Positions 46,590 to 55,271 of a stretch of DNA of 64,000 nt are shown piece after piece (positions within the stretch are counted from its first letter, which is position 1; every line of letters starts with the position of its first letter). The DNA comes from Roseovarius sp. Pro17 (GTDB lineage: Bacteria; Pseudomonadota; Alphaproteobacteria; Rhodobacterales; Rhodobacteraceae). Location: the NCBI RefSeq assembly GCF_035599575.1, contig NZ_CP141179.1, positions 1,736,001-1,800,000 of the forward strand, given 5' to 3'. Both the position numbers and the translations under genes were made by a program. The notes under the pieces are model-generated. The model made no database searches. It was not told the DNA's origin and saw nothing but the letters and a program-made list of their open reading frames with translations.

Positions 46590-47525
46590 ATGAATGCCAA
46601 GTCGAGTCAGGACCCGCGGCGCGAGACCGTTATGACCCACGGGGTTCTTAGCGAGAACCCAGAAGAGCTGTTCCACGGCAAGGGATGGCGTGTCGCGCGG
46701 GCCGTCCTGCGGGAAGCGATCCTGAGGCTTTGGAACGACGATGCGTTCGGACTGGCGGGCAACATCGCCTTCCGCGCCCTGCTGGCGCTTTTTCCGTTTC
46801 TGATCTTTACCAGCGCGATGACGGCCTTCATAGGGGACCGGTCGATGGCCAACGATCTCGTCGATTTTTTGATCGCTATCGTGCCGTCACCCCTGATCGA
46901 ACCGATTGTGTCAGAGGTCGAAAAGGTGATGACGGTCCCGCGCGGCGGCGTCCTCAGCGTCGGTATCCTGCTAACGATCTGGTTCGCGGTGGGGGGCGTC
47001 GACGGTGTCCGTGTCGGGCTGAACCGCGCCTACGGAATCCGCGAAACGCGATCAGTGTTCATAGTCTATGGGGTTCAGGTCGCTATAATCGTCCTCGCCA
47101 GCCTCGCTCTCGTGCTGGTCGGCTACCTTCTGGTTTTCGCGCCACGGGCCGGGTCGTGGCTGCACGCGCTCATACCGGGTTTCGATCCCGCGTCGGTTAC
47201 GGTCAGGTTGATCCGCTTTCCTGCTTCGGCGACCATTTTCGTGGTCGCGCTCTTTGCGGCGCATGTGATTCTGCCCGCGCGCCGCACCACGTTTTCCAAC
47301 ATATGGCCGGGGGTAGTTTTTACCGCAGCCGCATGGACGGTCCTTGCCACTGCCTTTTCGTTTTACGTGGGGAGCTTTGGCACCTACGCCAGCTACTATG
47401 CCGGCATGGCGGGGATCATCGCTGCCCTCTACTTCATGTATCTTGCGGCGCTTCTCCTGATCTTCGGGGGTGAGCTTAATCGAGCGCTCCGGATCAGGCG
47501 TCTTGCCCGAGCCCTGAGCGACTGA
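46590..47525 (+). CDS. YihY/BrkB-family membrane protein
   Basis: A 311-residue inner-membrane protein with about six helices. Family segments are DDAFGLAGNIAFRALLALFPFLIF (cut here as GLAGNIAFRALLALFPF), LTIWFAVGGVDGVRVGLNRA and SYYAGMAGIIAALYFMYLAA. Often called 'virulence factor BrkB' or, wrongly, RNase BN. Start at 46590 (MNAKSSQ) or 46632 (MTHGVLS) is uncertain, since neither has a strong ribosome binding site. Function in the membrane is unknown. Confidence 0.87.
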   Translation: MNAKSSQDPRRETVMTHGVLSENPEELFHGKGWRVARAVLREAILRLWNDDAFGLAGNIAFRALLALFPFLIFTSAMTAFIGDRSMANDLVDFLIAIVPSPLIEPIVSEVEKVMTVPRGGVLSVGILLTIWFAVGGVDGVRVGLNRAYGIRETRSVFIVYGVQVAIIVLASLALVLVGYLLVFAPRAGSWLHALIPGFDPASVTVRLIRFPASATIFVVALFAAHVILPARRTTFSNIWPGVVFTAAAWTVLATAFSFYVGSFGTYASYYAGMAGIIAALYFMYLAALLLIFGGELNRALRIRRLARALSD

Positions 47526-47631
47526 GGATGCCAGTCCCGAAGACCGCGCAAGACCTTGGAATGTGAAACCCCAGCAGCAAAGCTCGCCGAGTGTGTGGCG
47601 ACCGTCGGTGGAACCCACCGCGCAAACTATC

Positions 47632-48687
47632 TCAGTTCCGTTTACCCTTGGCTTTTTGAATCTTGTTGTTGCGAGGCCCAGACTGAATGGGGGTGTTGGT
47701 TCGGTTCTCCTTCAGCAGCTTGCGCCACCGGTCAAGGCGCTCGGGATCAAGCGTGCCAGCAGCGATTGCGGCTTGGACCGCGCAGCCGGGTTCATGGGCA
47801 TGTGTGCAATCACGAAAGCGGCAATTGGGGGCAAGTTCGACAATTTCCGCAAACAGCATATCAAGCCCGGCTGAAACCTCGCTAATATGGAGCGTTCGCA
47901 TTCCGGGCGTGTCGATCACCCAGCCACCACCGTCAATCGCATGGAGCGAGCGTGACGTCGTCGTGTGGCGCCCCTTGGCGTCTGCCTCGCGAATGCCGCC
48001 CGTTGGCTGCGCGTCCTCGGGCGACTTGAATGATAGCGTATTCAGCAGTGTCGACTTTCCCACACCGGACGACCCGACAAGTGCGACGGTCTGCCCCGGG
48101 CCGCACCATGGGGCCAATGTCTGGGCCGCCTCTGGTGCTTTTGCGTTTACCGTGACGACGGCCAGCCCGCGTTGAAGCGCCGCTGCCTGCTGCAGGTAGG
48201 GCGCGGCATCCGCTGTCTGATCGACCTTCGTTAGGACGATCACCGGATTGGTCTCGGCCTCGTTGGCAAGGGCCAGATAGCGCTCAAGCCGTGCGGGATT
48301 AAAATCGTCATTGCAGGAGGTAACGATAAAAAGCGTATCCACATTCGCCGCAATCAGTTGTGGATGTCGGCCACCTTCGGTCCGCCGTTGCAGCAGGGCC
48401 TGCCTGTCCAACCGGCGGACCAGCATATGGGTCTCAGGCTCGACAAGGACCCAATCCCCCACGGCAAAATCCGTCGTATTGGCATGAGCAGGTAGGTTCA
48501 GCCTAGATGGGCCCGCCTCAGATTCCGCAGTCAGCCTGGAACGGTGGACAGTTGCAATGCGCATCGCCACCAGTTCGGCCTCATCGGGATGCAGTTGGTC
48601 GCCAAAAAACGACGACCAGCCGAGGGCGGCCAAGGACAATGATACCTGATCAGATGAATGGGTCACGACAGCCTGAATGGCCGCCAC
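47632..48687 (-). CDS. rsgA: small ribosomal subunit biogenesis GTPase RsgA
   Basis: A 351-residue circularly permuted GTPase that checks late 30S assembly. An OB fold comes first (about 60-110). The G motifs appear in permuted order: G4 LTKVD, then G1 LVGSSGVGKSTLLN, G2 in RHTTTSR and G3 DTPGM. A zinc-binding region follows with NCRFRDCTHAHEPGC. The C-terminus is basic (KIQKAKGKRN). Start at 48687 (MAAIQAVVTHSS) fits. Convergent with the YihY gene. Confidence 0.95.
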   Translation of the reverse strand: MAAIQAVVTHSSDQVSLSLAALGWSSFFGDQLHPDEAELVAMRIATVHRSRLTAESEAGPSRLNLPAHANTTDFAVGDWVLVEPETHMLVRRLDRQALLQRRTEGGRHPQLIAANVDTLFIVTSCNDDFNPARLERYLALANEAETNPVIVLTKVDQTADAAPYLQQAAALQRGLAVVTVNAKAPEAAQTLAPWCGPGQTVALVGSSGVGKSTLLNTLSFKSPEDAQPTGGIREADAKGRHTTTSRSLHAIDGGGWVIDTPGMRTLHISEVSAGLDMLFAEIVELAPNCRFRDCTHAHEPGCAVQAAIAAGTLDPERLDRWRKLLKENRTNTPIQSGPRNNKIQKAKGKRN

Positions 48688-48981
48688 TTCAGGTTATTGC
48701 AAGCCTTTCTTGTCAGGATCGGCGTAGCGAATAACGTCTAGGGTAGCAGGCAAGTGGTTCATTCACCGGCCACAGACGACGCGTCAGATCCGATGCTCGC
48801 TCAGATGACGGTGCGCCGACGCGTCTCAACCGATGCGAATGTGGATATCGGCGGGAAAGCTATCTATCCGGCAGCAACCCTGTTTGCCGCTGATCCACAA
48901 TTTCGGTGATCGTGAGCGAAGACATTCACCCTCAACGTCGCTTTCAAGCACTGCCAAACCGAGGCGCGGATCATGGCGAGC
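48688..48981 (+). other. gap upstream of rsgA with a possible small ORF
   Basis: This is the first part of the 407-base gap between rsgA and the SH3 lipoprotein gene. A plus-strand frame from GTG 48754 to TGA 48909 encodes 51 residues (VVHSPATDDASDPML..., ending DIGGKAIYPAATLFAADPQFR in two parts) with fair codon use but no known motif. It may be real or a gene fragment. The rest of the gap is the palindromic repeat. Confidence 0.3.
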
Positions 48982-49098
48982 CTAAAGCGTTTCGCGAAAA
49001 ACCTGAATCACAGATTTTCGTGAAACGCACACGACATATCAGCGTTGCGCGCGTTTCGCCTTTATCTGATGGCTCAGGTTGAAGGCGAAACGCTTTAG
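48982..49098. repeat. palindromic element with 14-bp terminal inverted repeats
   Basis: CTAAAGCGTTTCGC (48982-48995) is repeated inverted as GCGAAACGCTTTAG (49085-49098), with 89 bases between. Inside are further copies of the same word: TTTCGTGAAACGC near 49016-49028 and GCGTTTCGCC near 49051-49060, plus ACCTGA/TCAGGT pairing. The RNA from either strand could fold into a long cruciform. It overlaps the last codon of the SH3 gene. The size and symmetry resemble small non-autonomous repeats (MITE or REP-like). Confidence 0.7.
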
Positions 49099-49400
49099 AT
49101 TTTGCGCAAATAGGCCCAGGAGACATACCCTCTCAGCCCGCTTGCCTTCCTCAACGAGACTTTGCACCAACGGGTCCCGCCGGTCCGCTCGCAACTATGG
49201 ACTCGCAAGGCGGTGCCGTTCGGAAGGCCGACGATAACGCTGTAGCCAATTCCAGGCCCTCCACGCATTTTCAGCATGTCATCAGCCTCGACACCAGTAA
49301 CCTCGTAGAGTCCAGCCGGGCCGCCGTCTGCGGGCTGACAACCGGGCACGGCCCCCAGCACGACTGCGGCGAGCGCGGCAAAGATAGCTCTGCGCATCAT
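49095..49400 (-). CDS. SH3-domain lipoprotein
   Basis: A 101-residue lipoprotein. The signal ends in a lipobox-like VPGC (Cys21). The mature part is a bacterial SH3 (SH3b) domain: LKMRGGPGIGYSVIVGLPNG, then TRWCKVSLRKASGLRGYVSWAYL. AGGAG precedes ATG 49400. SH3b domains bind cell-wall peptides. Its 3' end lies within a palindromic repeat, whose inverted repeat supplies the last codons and stop. Confidence 0.85.
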   Translation of the reverse strand: MMRRAIFAALAAVVLGAVPGCQPADGGPAGLYEVTGVEADDMLKMRGGPGIGYSVIVGLPNGTALRVHSCERTGGTRWCKVSLRKASGLRGYVSWAYLRKI

Positions 49401-49846
49401 TTTCTCCTGTTTCCTGCCTCGCCCACATTGTAGGCCGTCGCGCACTTGGCAGGCAACCGCGTTATAAGCCAAACGCCATCCGCCGAAGGAAGTAATGACC
49501 TAGCCGCAGACTGCGACAATTCAGGCGGCGGCCACGGAAATGGCTGCAGAATTTCGCTTGCATTGTCTTGCGGGGGTGACCCTCGCTAGCTGCAAGCCAC
49601 CCCACCCCTAAACCAACGGCGGCACTACGACTGCCGCATCGAAGTATCGGATTGATCGGCCAATGGTCGGTATTGACCGATCACGTTTAACGGGCGCTTT
49701 GGGCAAGCCGAGTATGATCCGCCGCGCAGCCGCAAGTGGGCTATGAGCCTGAGACAGTCCAGGTTTGCCGTCGCAATCGTTGCCGCTCGCAGAATTTCGA
49801 ATTCAGTTCTTGGTTCTATGCTAAAGTCCCAACTAGCGAGGGCCCG
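49401..49846 (+). other. 446-base divergent gap
   Basis: No gene is supported between the SH3 lipoprotein and the following plus-strand gene. An inverted repeat TGATCGG (49653-49659) / CCGATCA (49677-49683) could be a regulator site. Nothing else is seen. Confidence 0.4.
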
Positions 49847-50335
49847 ATGATAGCCAATATGCTCAAACACTTCACCTTCGCCTTGCTTCTGGTCTTCGCT
49901 TTGACCGCCGAGGCACAAGAAAACGGGCTGTTGGGCGGCAAAGCCTTTACAGGCATGATCGGACCGTCAGAAAATCCCGATCTAGCCGACACTCTCTATT
50001 TTAACCAAGGCCATTTTTGGTCCGACATATGCACCCGCTGTGGCTTTGTTCCTGGACCCTATATCGCCCAAGAATCCGACGGTGACATTGAATTCAGCGG
50101 CACCCTCCAAAGCGAAACTCGTGGCCGCTTTGACTACGACGGAATCATCGGGCCGAAAGGCGGCATCGTCGTTTCGATCACGTGGGAACGCCGTCGCTGG
50201 TACTGGACCTCCACACGCGAGATAATGTTCGCCGGGCAACTATCGACATCGCCGCAAACTGATTCAATTTCAGAAATCCACCGTCAAATGGAAGCATCAG
50301 ATCCAGATGCAAATCCCCTATGCGCCCGCTTCTGA
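49847..50335 (+). CDS. exported protein of unknown function
   Basis: A 162-residue protein with a signal peptide (MIANMLKHFTFALLLVFALTAEA|QE). The mature part contains a CTRCG pair (DICTRCGFVPGPYIAQE), a GTLQSETRGRFDYDG strand and TWERRRWYWTSTREI, suggestive of a small beta-rich domain. No family recognised. GAGGG precedes ATG 49847. Its end overlaps the next gene by 16 bp, so the two form an operon. Confidence 0.7.
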   Translation: MIANMLKHFTFALLLVFALTAEAQENGLLGGKAFTGMIGPSENPDLADTLYFNQGHFWSDICTRCGFVPGPYIAQESDGDIEFSGTLQSETRGRFDYDGIIGPKGGIVVSITWERRRWYWTSTREIMFAGQLSTSPQTDSISEIHRQMEASDPDANPLCARF

Positions 50336-50964
50336 CGCGCCTTTGGGACAGACGAAGGATCGTTGTTTTCTATGGTTTTCTCCTGTTGTGTGGATGGCTG
50401 CTGGGCGGCGTGCTAAAGGAAATAGCTGTCCCCGAGATGCGACCAATGAACGAACCGGCGATCCATCTAGTGGTGATGAGTGCGTTCGTGCTATTCGTCG
50501 TTTTAGCGGCAATCCCGTTTGTGCCCGGTGCCGAGGTCGGCTTTACTCTTTTGCTGATTTTTGGCGGTCAGGCCGCGCCTTTGGTCTATTTCGGTATGGT
50601 GGGCTCTTTGATCTTTGCGTACGTCGTCGCACGGTTGGTGCCGGCCTCATTTCTGGGCCTTGCTCTCAATTGGTTCGGTCTAAGAAAGGCGGCTAATCTC
50701 ATCTTGGAACTTGACGCGGCACACCCCGATGACCGGCTTAATATGCTATCTCGCATCACGCCGCGCGGGGTCAGTCAACGATTACTGCGACACAGGTATC
50801 TGCTGTTGGCGGTCGCTCTCAACACACCGGGCAATTCACTTTTGGGCGGCGGTGGCGGGCTGGCATTCGTTGCAGGCGCATCTCGGCTTTTCGCGTTCTG
50901 GCCTTTTCTCGCAACTATCATCTGCGCCGTGGCGCCCGTACCACTTTTCTTCCTACTGACTTGA
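50320..50964 (+). CDS. membrane protein, VTT/DedA-like pattern
   Basis: A 214-residue protein with about five membrane helices. PFVPGAEVGFTLLLIFG and NTPGNSLLGGGGGLAFVAG resemble the two re-entrant signature loops (F/Y-x-P-G and N-x-P-G-x-x-x-G-x-G) of TVP38/DedA (VTT, SNARE-associated) proteins, but the order and spacing are unusual and I am not certain. VTT proteins move lipids across membranes. Starts inside the preceding gene by 16 bp. Confidence 0.65.
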   Translation: MRPLLTRLWDRRRIVVFYGFLLLCGWLLGGVLKEIAVPEMRPMNEPAIHLVVMSAFVLFVVLAAIPFVPGAEVGFTLLLIFGGQAAPLVYFGMVGSLIFAYVVARLVPASFLGLALNWFGLRKAANLILELDAAHPDDRLNMLSRITPRGVSQRLLRHRYLLLAVALNTPGNSLLGGGGGLAFVAGASRLFAFWPFLATIICAVAPVPLFFLLT

Positions 50965-51240
50965 AATCGGCGTTTCGTGAACCGCATCAAAGTTCTGCGC
51001 TGCTTTCGTTTCCGGAGGACAAATGCTGCGGCATAGTCGACCGGTAACCACGCAAAAGCTGCGGCGCAAGATCGCCAGAAGGGCCGGTTTTGGCAGTTCC
51101 TATCGATCAGGTGGTCTGGTCGATATGTTTAATCTACTACAAAGCCATGTGTGACAGACCTGTGCTAATTATCAGCGGGAATAAATATACCAAGGTATGG
51201 CTATATCCGACGCCCTCCCACCAAAGGTTCTGCCGCCCAC

Positions 51241-52017
51241 TCAAGCGTCCCCATCACTAGTAATCAGGCGATACTCCCGCAATTCTTCGGGCAAAAGCAG
51301 ATAGATATCTTCTGGCGCCGTTGCGAGCGCTGGCCGCATCAGGCGGATATCGACGTCCATGTCGTCCAAATACTCCATGACCTCACCTTGGCCGCGCTGA
51401 ATATCCGCGACGGCCAAAAAGGCGGGCAGCACCGTGTTTTTGCCGAAATAATGCTGGTGCACGCCCACCTGCGCGCCCGCGCCGACGCGGCGCGTCGTCC
51501 CGGCGGCCAGAATGTAGGGACAGGCGGAAAAGCACACGTCACCGGCGTCGATCTCCGTCGCCAACTCGGCCGCGCGAATTGCACGCCCAATTCTGAGCGC
51601 GTCGCGCACCGAGCCGCCGGGACTGCTGAGGGCAACGCGCTCCAGCCCGGTCTCGGCCTCCAATCGTTCGGCCACCCGCACATCGTCGCCGGGGGCAATC
51701 TCGCCCGTCAGGCGCAGTGTGCCACCTTCGCGCAAAAACTCGAGTCGGTTTGGCATGTCGCCGGTGTTGCGGTAGGGCCGCTCGGGTGCGCCGGGGCCGC
51801 GCGGCGGCAGAGGCGTGTCGCGTGGCGCATAGCGGCGCGTCTGATCGCCGGGCGCGACCGGCATCTCGACCCCCGGCGCGCCCGAGGGCCAGCCAAGGCG
51901 TGGCAGCGCGCCCAGTACGTCCGACCCGGCCAACAGCGCGGCCATGACCAGCTGCAGGCCCAGCACCCCGTAAAGAACGCGCCGTGCGTCCCAGCCGACT
52001 TGCGCCTCGTCACTCAT
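51241..52017 (-). CDS. COG3904-type ClpP-like periplasmic protein
   Basis: A 258-residue protein with one N-terminal membrane anchor (VLYGVLGLQLVMAALLAG, about 14-31), a Pro-rich linker, and a ClpP/crotonase-like domain. RVALSSPGGSVRDALRIGRA carries the SPGGS signature and GDVCFSACPYILAAG the nucleophile region (Ser in SAC) used by ClpP and SppA-type proteases. COG3904 proteins are predicted periplasmic ClpP-like proteins of unknown substrate. It overlaps the upstream coiled-coil membrane-protein gene by 4 bp, forming a two-gene unit. Confidence 0.8.
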   Translation of the reverse strand: MSDEAQVGWDARRVLYGVLGLQLVMAALLAGSDVLGALPRLGWPSGAPGVEMPVAPGDQTRRYAPRDTPLPPRGPGAPERPYRNTGDMPNRLEFLREGGTLRLTGEIAPGDDVRVAERLEAETGLERVALSSPGGSVRDALRIGRAIRAAELATEIDAGDVCFSACPYILAAGTTRRVGAGAQVGVHQHYFGKNTVLPAFLAVADIQRGQGEVMEYLDDMDVDIRLMRPALATAPEDIYLLLPEELREYRLITSDGDA

Positions 52018-53309
52018 GGCGTGCGATCCGCGCCGTTCGGGCTTTTCTCGACATCCGGCACAGGTGCGCTCTGCGGCACCGGGCGGCGCACTTCGTCCAT
52101 TTCGTGCAGCACCATCATCGCCGCGCGCAACTCGGACAGGGTCAAGGTCTGCTCGATTCCTACGCCCTCGCGGCCCGAACGGATCGCGGCCTGTGCCACC
52201 ATCAGAATAAACACCAGCACGGCAGGCAGCAGGTCAATGGCGATGGCCCCGGCCCATGACGGCGCGAAATTTCCGGCATAGCGGATCACCGCATCGGCCG
52301 TCGAAATCGGCGTATAGGTCGTGTCGGCTGGCGGCGGCATGGCCACTACGGTATCGGCAGCACTGCGCAGCGTATCGGCCCGCTGGCCCAGCACCTGAAG
52401 CACCGACGTGATCGTGCTTTGCTGATCGCCGCGCGCCGCGCCGGTACGCCCGTCCAACTCGGGCAGCACCACGGACGCCGCCAGATCCTGCGCCGCGCGC
52501 GACACTAGCGGTGCAACCGACAGCTGGCGCAACTGCGTGATGATCCCGGCCAGCCTCACCGCCTCTTCGGAGAACTGGACCGAGCGTGGCTCGACCGGTC
52601 CCGGCTCGACCGTCAAGGCGCGCATCCGGCTGAGGATCGCGTTACCCTCGATGAACGCCCCGTCGACCAGCGGCTGCTGGCTGGCGATCTGTGCCTCAAG
52701 GCCGCGCAGTTCGTCCGACTTCTGGCTCAGCACACGGAACACCGCGCCGCGCCCGGCGAGGCCCGAGAGGTCTCCGTTCGCCTCCTGCGCGCTGAGGTCC
52801 TCAAAAGACTGCCGCACACGCGCCACGTCCCGCTCCAGTCCCTGCGCCGAGACGGCGATCAGGTTCGCCTGCTCAAGCGAGCCCTGATATTCCTGCACCG
52901 TTTTTGCCAAATGCTGCTCGACCGCCGCCGAGCCTGCCAGCGCGGCAGCGTTCAACCAAGACGACATGGCGATGATCGCGAGCGATCCTATTCCCATCGA
53001 CACCAATAGCCCGATCCGCGAGGCCATGCTGCGCACCGATGGTAAAAGCCGCATGAGATAGGACCAAAAGACAAAGATGCCGACCGAAACCGCGATCGAA
53101 TACGACGCGGCGGCAAAGAAACTGAGCGCGCCATTATCGTCCAGCAGCGACGAAACCCCGAGATACGTGTATATGCCCGACGCAGTCGCCAGCACGCCAA
53201 GGGCCGCGCCCGTGATGCTGTCCAGCCAGCGCACGTGGCCCTCCAACTCGGCGGCGTAGCGCACGCCCTGCGCCTCGGCCCGTGTGATCTGTGCCTTGGT
53301 CTCGGTCAT
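52014..53309 (-). CDS. multi-span membrane protein with coiled-coil periplasmic or cytosolic region
   Basis: A 431-residue protein. Three hydrophobic segments occur at about 28-48, 64-84 and 98-122 (SITGAALGVLATASGIYTYL; SYSIAVSVGIFVFWSYLM; IGLLVSMGIGSLAIIAM). A helical coiled-coil-like region follows (about 125-320; EQHLAKTVQEYQGSLEQANL), then a fourth membrane segment (AIAIDLLPAVLVFILMVAQA, about 351-370) and a charged tail. No family recognised. Paired by a 4-bp overlap with the ClpP-like gene, whose substrate or scaffold it may be. Confidence 0.72.
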   Translation of the reverse strand: MTETKAQITRAEAQGVRYAAELEGHVRWLDSITGAALGVLATASGIYTYLGVSSLLDDNGALSFFAAASYSIAVSVGIFVFWSYLMRLLPSVRSMASRIGLLVSMGIGSLAIIAMSSWLNAAALAGSAAVEQHLAKTVQEYQGSLEQANLIAVSAQGLERDVARVRQSFEDLSAQEANGDLSGLAGRGAVFRVLSQKSDELRGLEAQIASQQPLVDGAFIEGNAILSRMRALTVEPGPVEPRSVQFSEEAVRLAGIITQLRQLSVAPLVSRAAQDLAASVVLPELDGRTGAARGDQQSTITSVLQVLGQRADTLRSAADTVVAMPPPADTTYTPISTADAVIRYAGNFAPSWAGAIAIDLLPAVLVFILMVAQAAIRSGREGVGIEQTLTLSELRAAMMVLHEMDEVRRPVPQSAPVPDVEKSPNGADRTP

Positions 53310-53379
53310 GTGGTACCCCGCTCCTGCCCTGTCATCCGCTCAATATGGGGTCGCATGCCGTTATGGCAAAACGCGCTTA

Positions 53380-54111
53380 TCACCCGAACAGTCGCCCCGG
53401 CCCCCAACCGGCAGCGTCCACCCCCGCCAGCCTCAGCAAATGCCAGATCAGCGCCTGATTCGAGGTAACGACCGGCAAGCCGGTCTGCGCCTCGACCTCT
53501 TCGATGATCGTGAAGGTCTGCAAATTCGTGCAACTGGCAAAAAGCGCGTCGATCCCGGGCGCCCTAGCCGCCTCAAGCAGCGCGGCACGGGTCGAGGTCG
53601 GGTCAATGCGCGCAACACGTCGGTCGTCCCCCTCGGCAAAGCTGACCTCTTTTGCCACCTCGATGCCATTGGCCGCGAGCAGCGCGCGCATCGGTGCCGT
53701 GACGCTGGCGACATAGGGCGTGACCATGCCGATCCTCTGCGCGCCCAACTGCCCCAGCGCCGCGATCACGGCGCTGATCGGATCGCTCACTTTGGCGTCG
53801 TTATGCACGCTGCGGATCTGTTCTGCCACGCGCGCCTGCCCGATCACAGTCGCACCCGACGTGCAGCCATAGCCGATGACGTCCAGCCCGGCGGGCAGCA
53901 GCGCGGCGGCAACGGGCATCGCCGCGTCCATCTGTGCAAGGGTTTCGGGCGTGATCGCGCTCGCGACGGGGATGCGCGCGTGCAACAGCTGCGCATCCCG
54001 CCCCGCCAGAACCTCGCGCGCCTCGAATTCCAGCGTCTCGTCCGTCGCCAGCACGATCAGGCCCAGTCGCGCGCCGCCTCCTGCGCCGTCGTTTAGAACA
54101 TAGTCCATCAT
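53380..54111 (-). CDS. Asp/Glu racemase superfamily enzyme (maleate-isomerase/AMDase-like)
   Basis: A 243-residue enzyme with the two catalytic cysteines of the superfamily: Cys83 in [13 protein letters not shown] and Cys194 in [11 protein letters not shown]. The sequence is nearer to maleate cis-trans isomerase and arylmalonate decarboxylase than to MurI ([15 protein letters not shown] start; [12 protein letters not shown]). The ATG (54111) overlaps the anmK stop by 4 bp. The substrate is unknown; it could isomerise or racemise a dicarboxylate. Confidence 0.87.
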   Translation of the reverse strand: MMDYVLNDGAGGGARLGLIVLATDETLEFEAREVLAGRDAQLLHARIPVASAITPETLAQMDAAMPVAAALLPAGLDVIGYGCTSGATVIGQARVAEQIRSVHNDAKVSDPISAVIAALGQLGAQRIGMVTPYVASVTAPMRALLAANGIEVAKEVSFAEGDDRRVARIDPTSTRAALLEAARAPGIDALFASCTNLQTFTIIEEVEAQTGLPVVTSNQALIWHLLRLAGVDAAGWGPGRLFG

Positions 54112-55208
54112 GCGCTTTCCGGTTTGCTCAGCGTGCCGCCTGATACTGCCGCACGCACGCCGGTCGTGGCGGCGCACGACGTCGGCAGGCCACGGGCCAC
54201 CCGCACAGCGAGATAGCCAAAGGCCTGCGCCTCCAGCATGTCACCATCTAGGCCGACATCCTCGACCGGCGCCACCTCGCAATCAAGCGCAGCGCGCAGC
54301 ATGTCCATCATCACTGGATTATGCCGCCCGCCCCCCGTGACCAGCAGGCGCGCCGGCGGTGTCGGGCAATGCTCCATCCCGCGTAAAACGCCAGCGGCGG
54401 ACATCGCGGTGAGGGTTGCGGCGGCATCCGCATCGCTCAACTCGCCCACAAGGCCGATCATGTCGGCAAATGCGTCGCGGTCCAGCGACTTGGGCGGCAT
54501 TTTCAGAAAATATGGTTCATCCAGGAATAGTTCCAGCGCGCCCTCGGCCACCATGCCGCCTTTTGCGAGCCTCCCCCCCTCGTCGTAGGGCAGGCCGCGG
54601 CGGGCCATCATCAGATCATTGATCGGGGCATTCGCGGGGCCGGTGTCAAAGGCGATCAAAGCGCCTGTATCCTCGGGGCGTCTGGCCTTGGGGTCGACCC
54701 ACGTGAGATTGCCGACTCCGCCCAGATTGAGGAAGGCAACCGGCGCATCCGCCCCGATATACCGCGCGCAGGCAAAGTGGAAAAATGGCGCCAGCGGCGC
54801 GCCCTGCCCGCCAAGGCGCACATCGGCGCTGCGAAAATCCCAGACAACCGGCAGTCCGAGCGCCTCGGCCAACGCCGCGCCGTCGCCCAACTGGTGGGTG
54901 CCGCGTCCGTTTGGGTCATGCGCCAGCGTCTGCCCGTGAAAACCGACCAACTCGGCCTTATCGAATCCGCTCAGCGCCTCCGTGTGGGCCTGCATCACCA
55001 CGCGTTCGGCAGCGGCAACATCACCGCCGGGCCAAAGTCCCAACGCAGAATTCAGGACTGCCTGCTCATCCGCCGAATACGCGCGGTAACGGCTGGCGCC
55101 AAAGCCATGGATGACCTCGCCGTCCGTTTCGATCAATGCGGCGTCAACCCCGTCCAGTGACGTCCCAGACATCGCGCCCAAGGCCCATACGCGGCCCGTC
55201 TTCAACAT
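54108..55208 (-). CDS. anmK: anhydro-N-acetylmuramic acid kinase
   Basis: A 366-residue ASKHA-fold kinase of cell-wall recycling: 1,6-anhydro-MurNAc + ATP to MurNAc-6-P. Motifs: [17 protein letters not shown] (12-28), [31 protein letters not shown] and [16 protein letters not shown] 55208 ([10 protein letters not shown]) has AAGGAAAAG upstream; the longer frame is antisense to tyrS. Divergent from tyrS by 63 bases and coupled to a racemase-family gene. murQ and other recycling genes are not in the window. Confidence 0.95.
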   Translation of the reverse strand: MLKTGRVWALGAMSGTSLDGVDAALIETDGEVIHGFGASRYRAYSADEQAVLNSALGLWPGGDVAAAERVVMQAHTEALSGFDKAELVGFHGQTLAHDPNGRGTHQLGDGAALAEALGLPVVWDFRSADVRLGGQGAPLAPFFHFACARYIGADAPVAFLNLGGVGNLTWVDPKARRPEDTGALIAFDTGPANAPINDLMMARRGLPYDEGGRLAKGGMVAEGALELFLDEPYFLKMPPKSLDRDAFADMIGLVGELSDADAAATLTAMSAAGVLRGMEHCPTPPARLLVTGGGRHNPVMMDMLRAALDCEVAPVEDVGLDGDMLEAQAFGYLAVRVARGLPTSCAATTGVRAAVSGGTLSKPESA

Positions 55209-55271
55209 GGTCTTTTCCTTTGCCTGATGCGCACCTATACATGCCGCGCAAACCAAGCCGGGACAAGCGCC

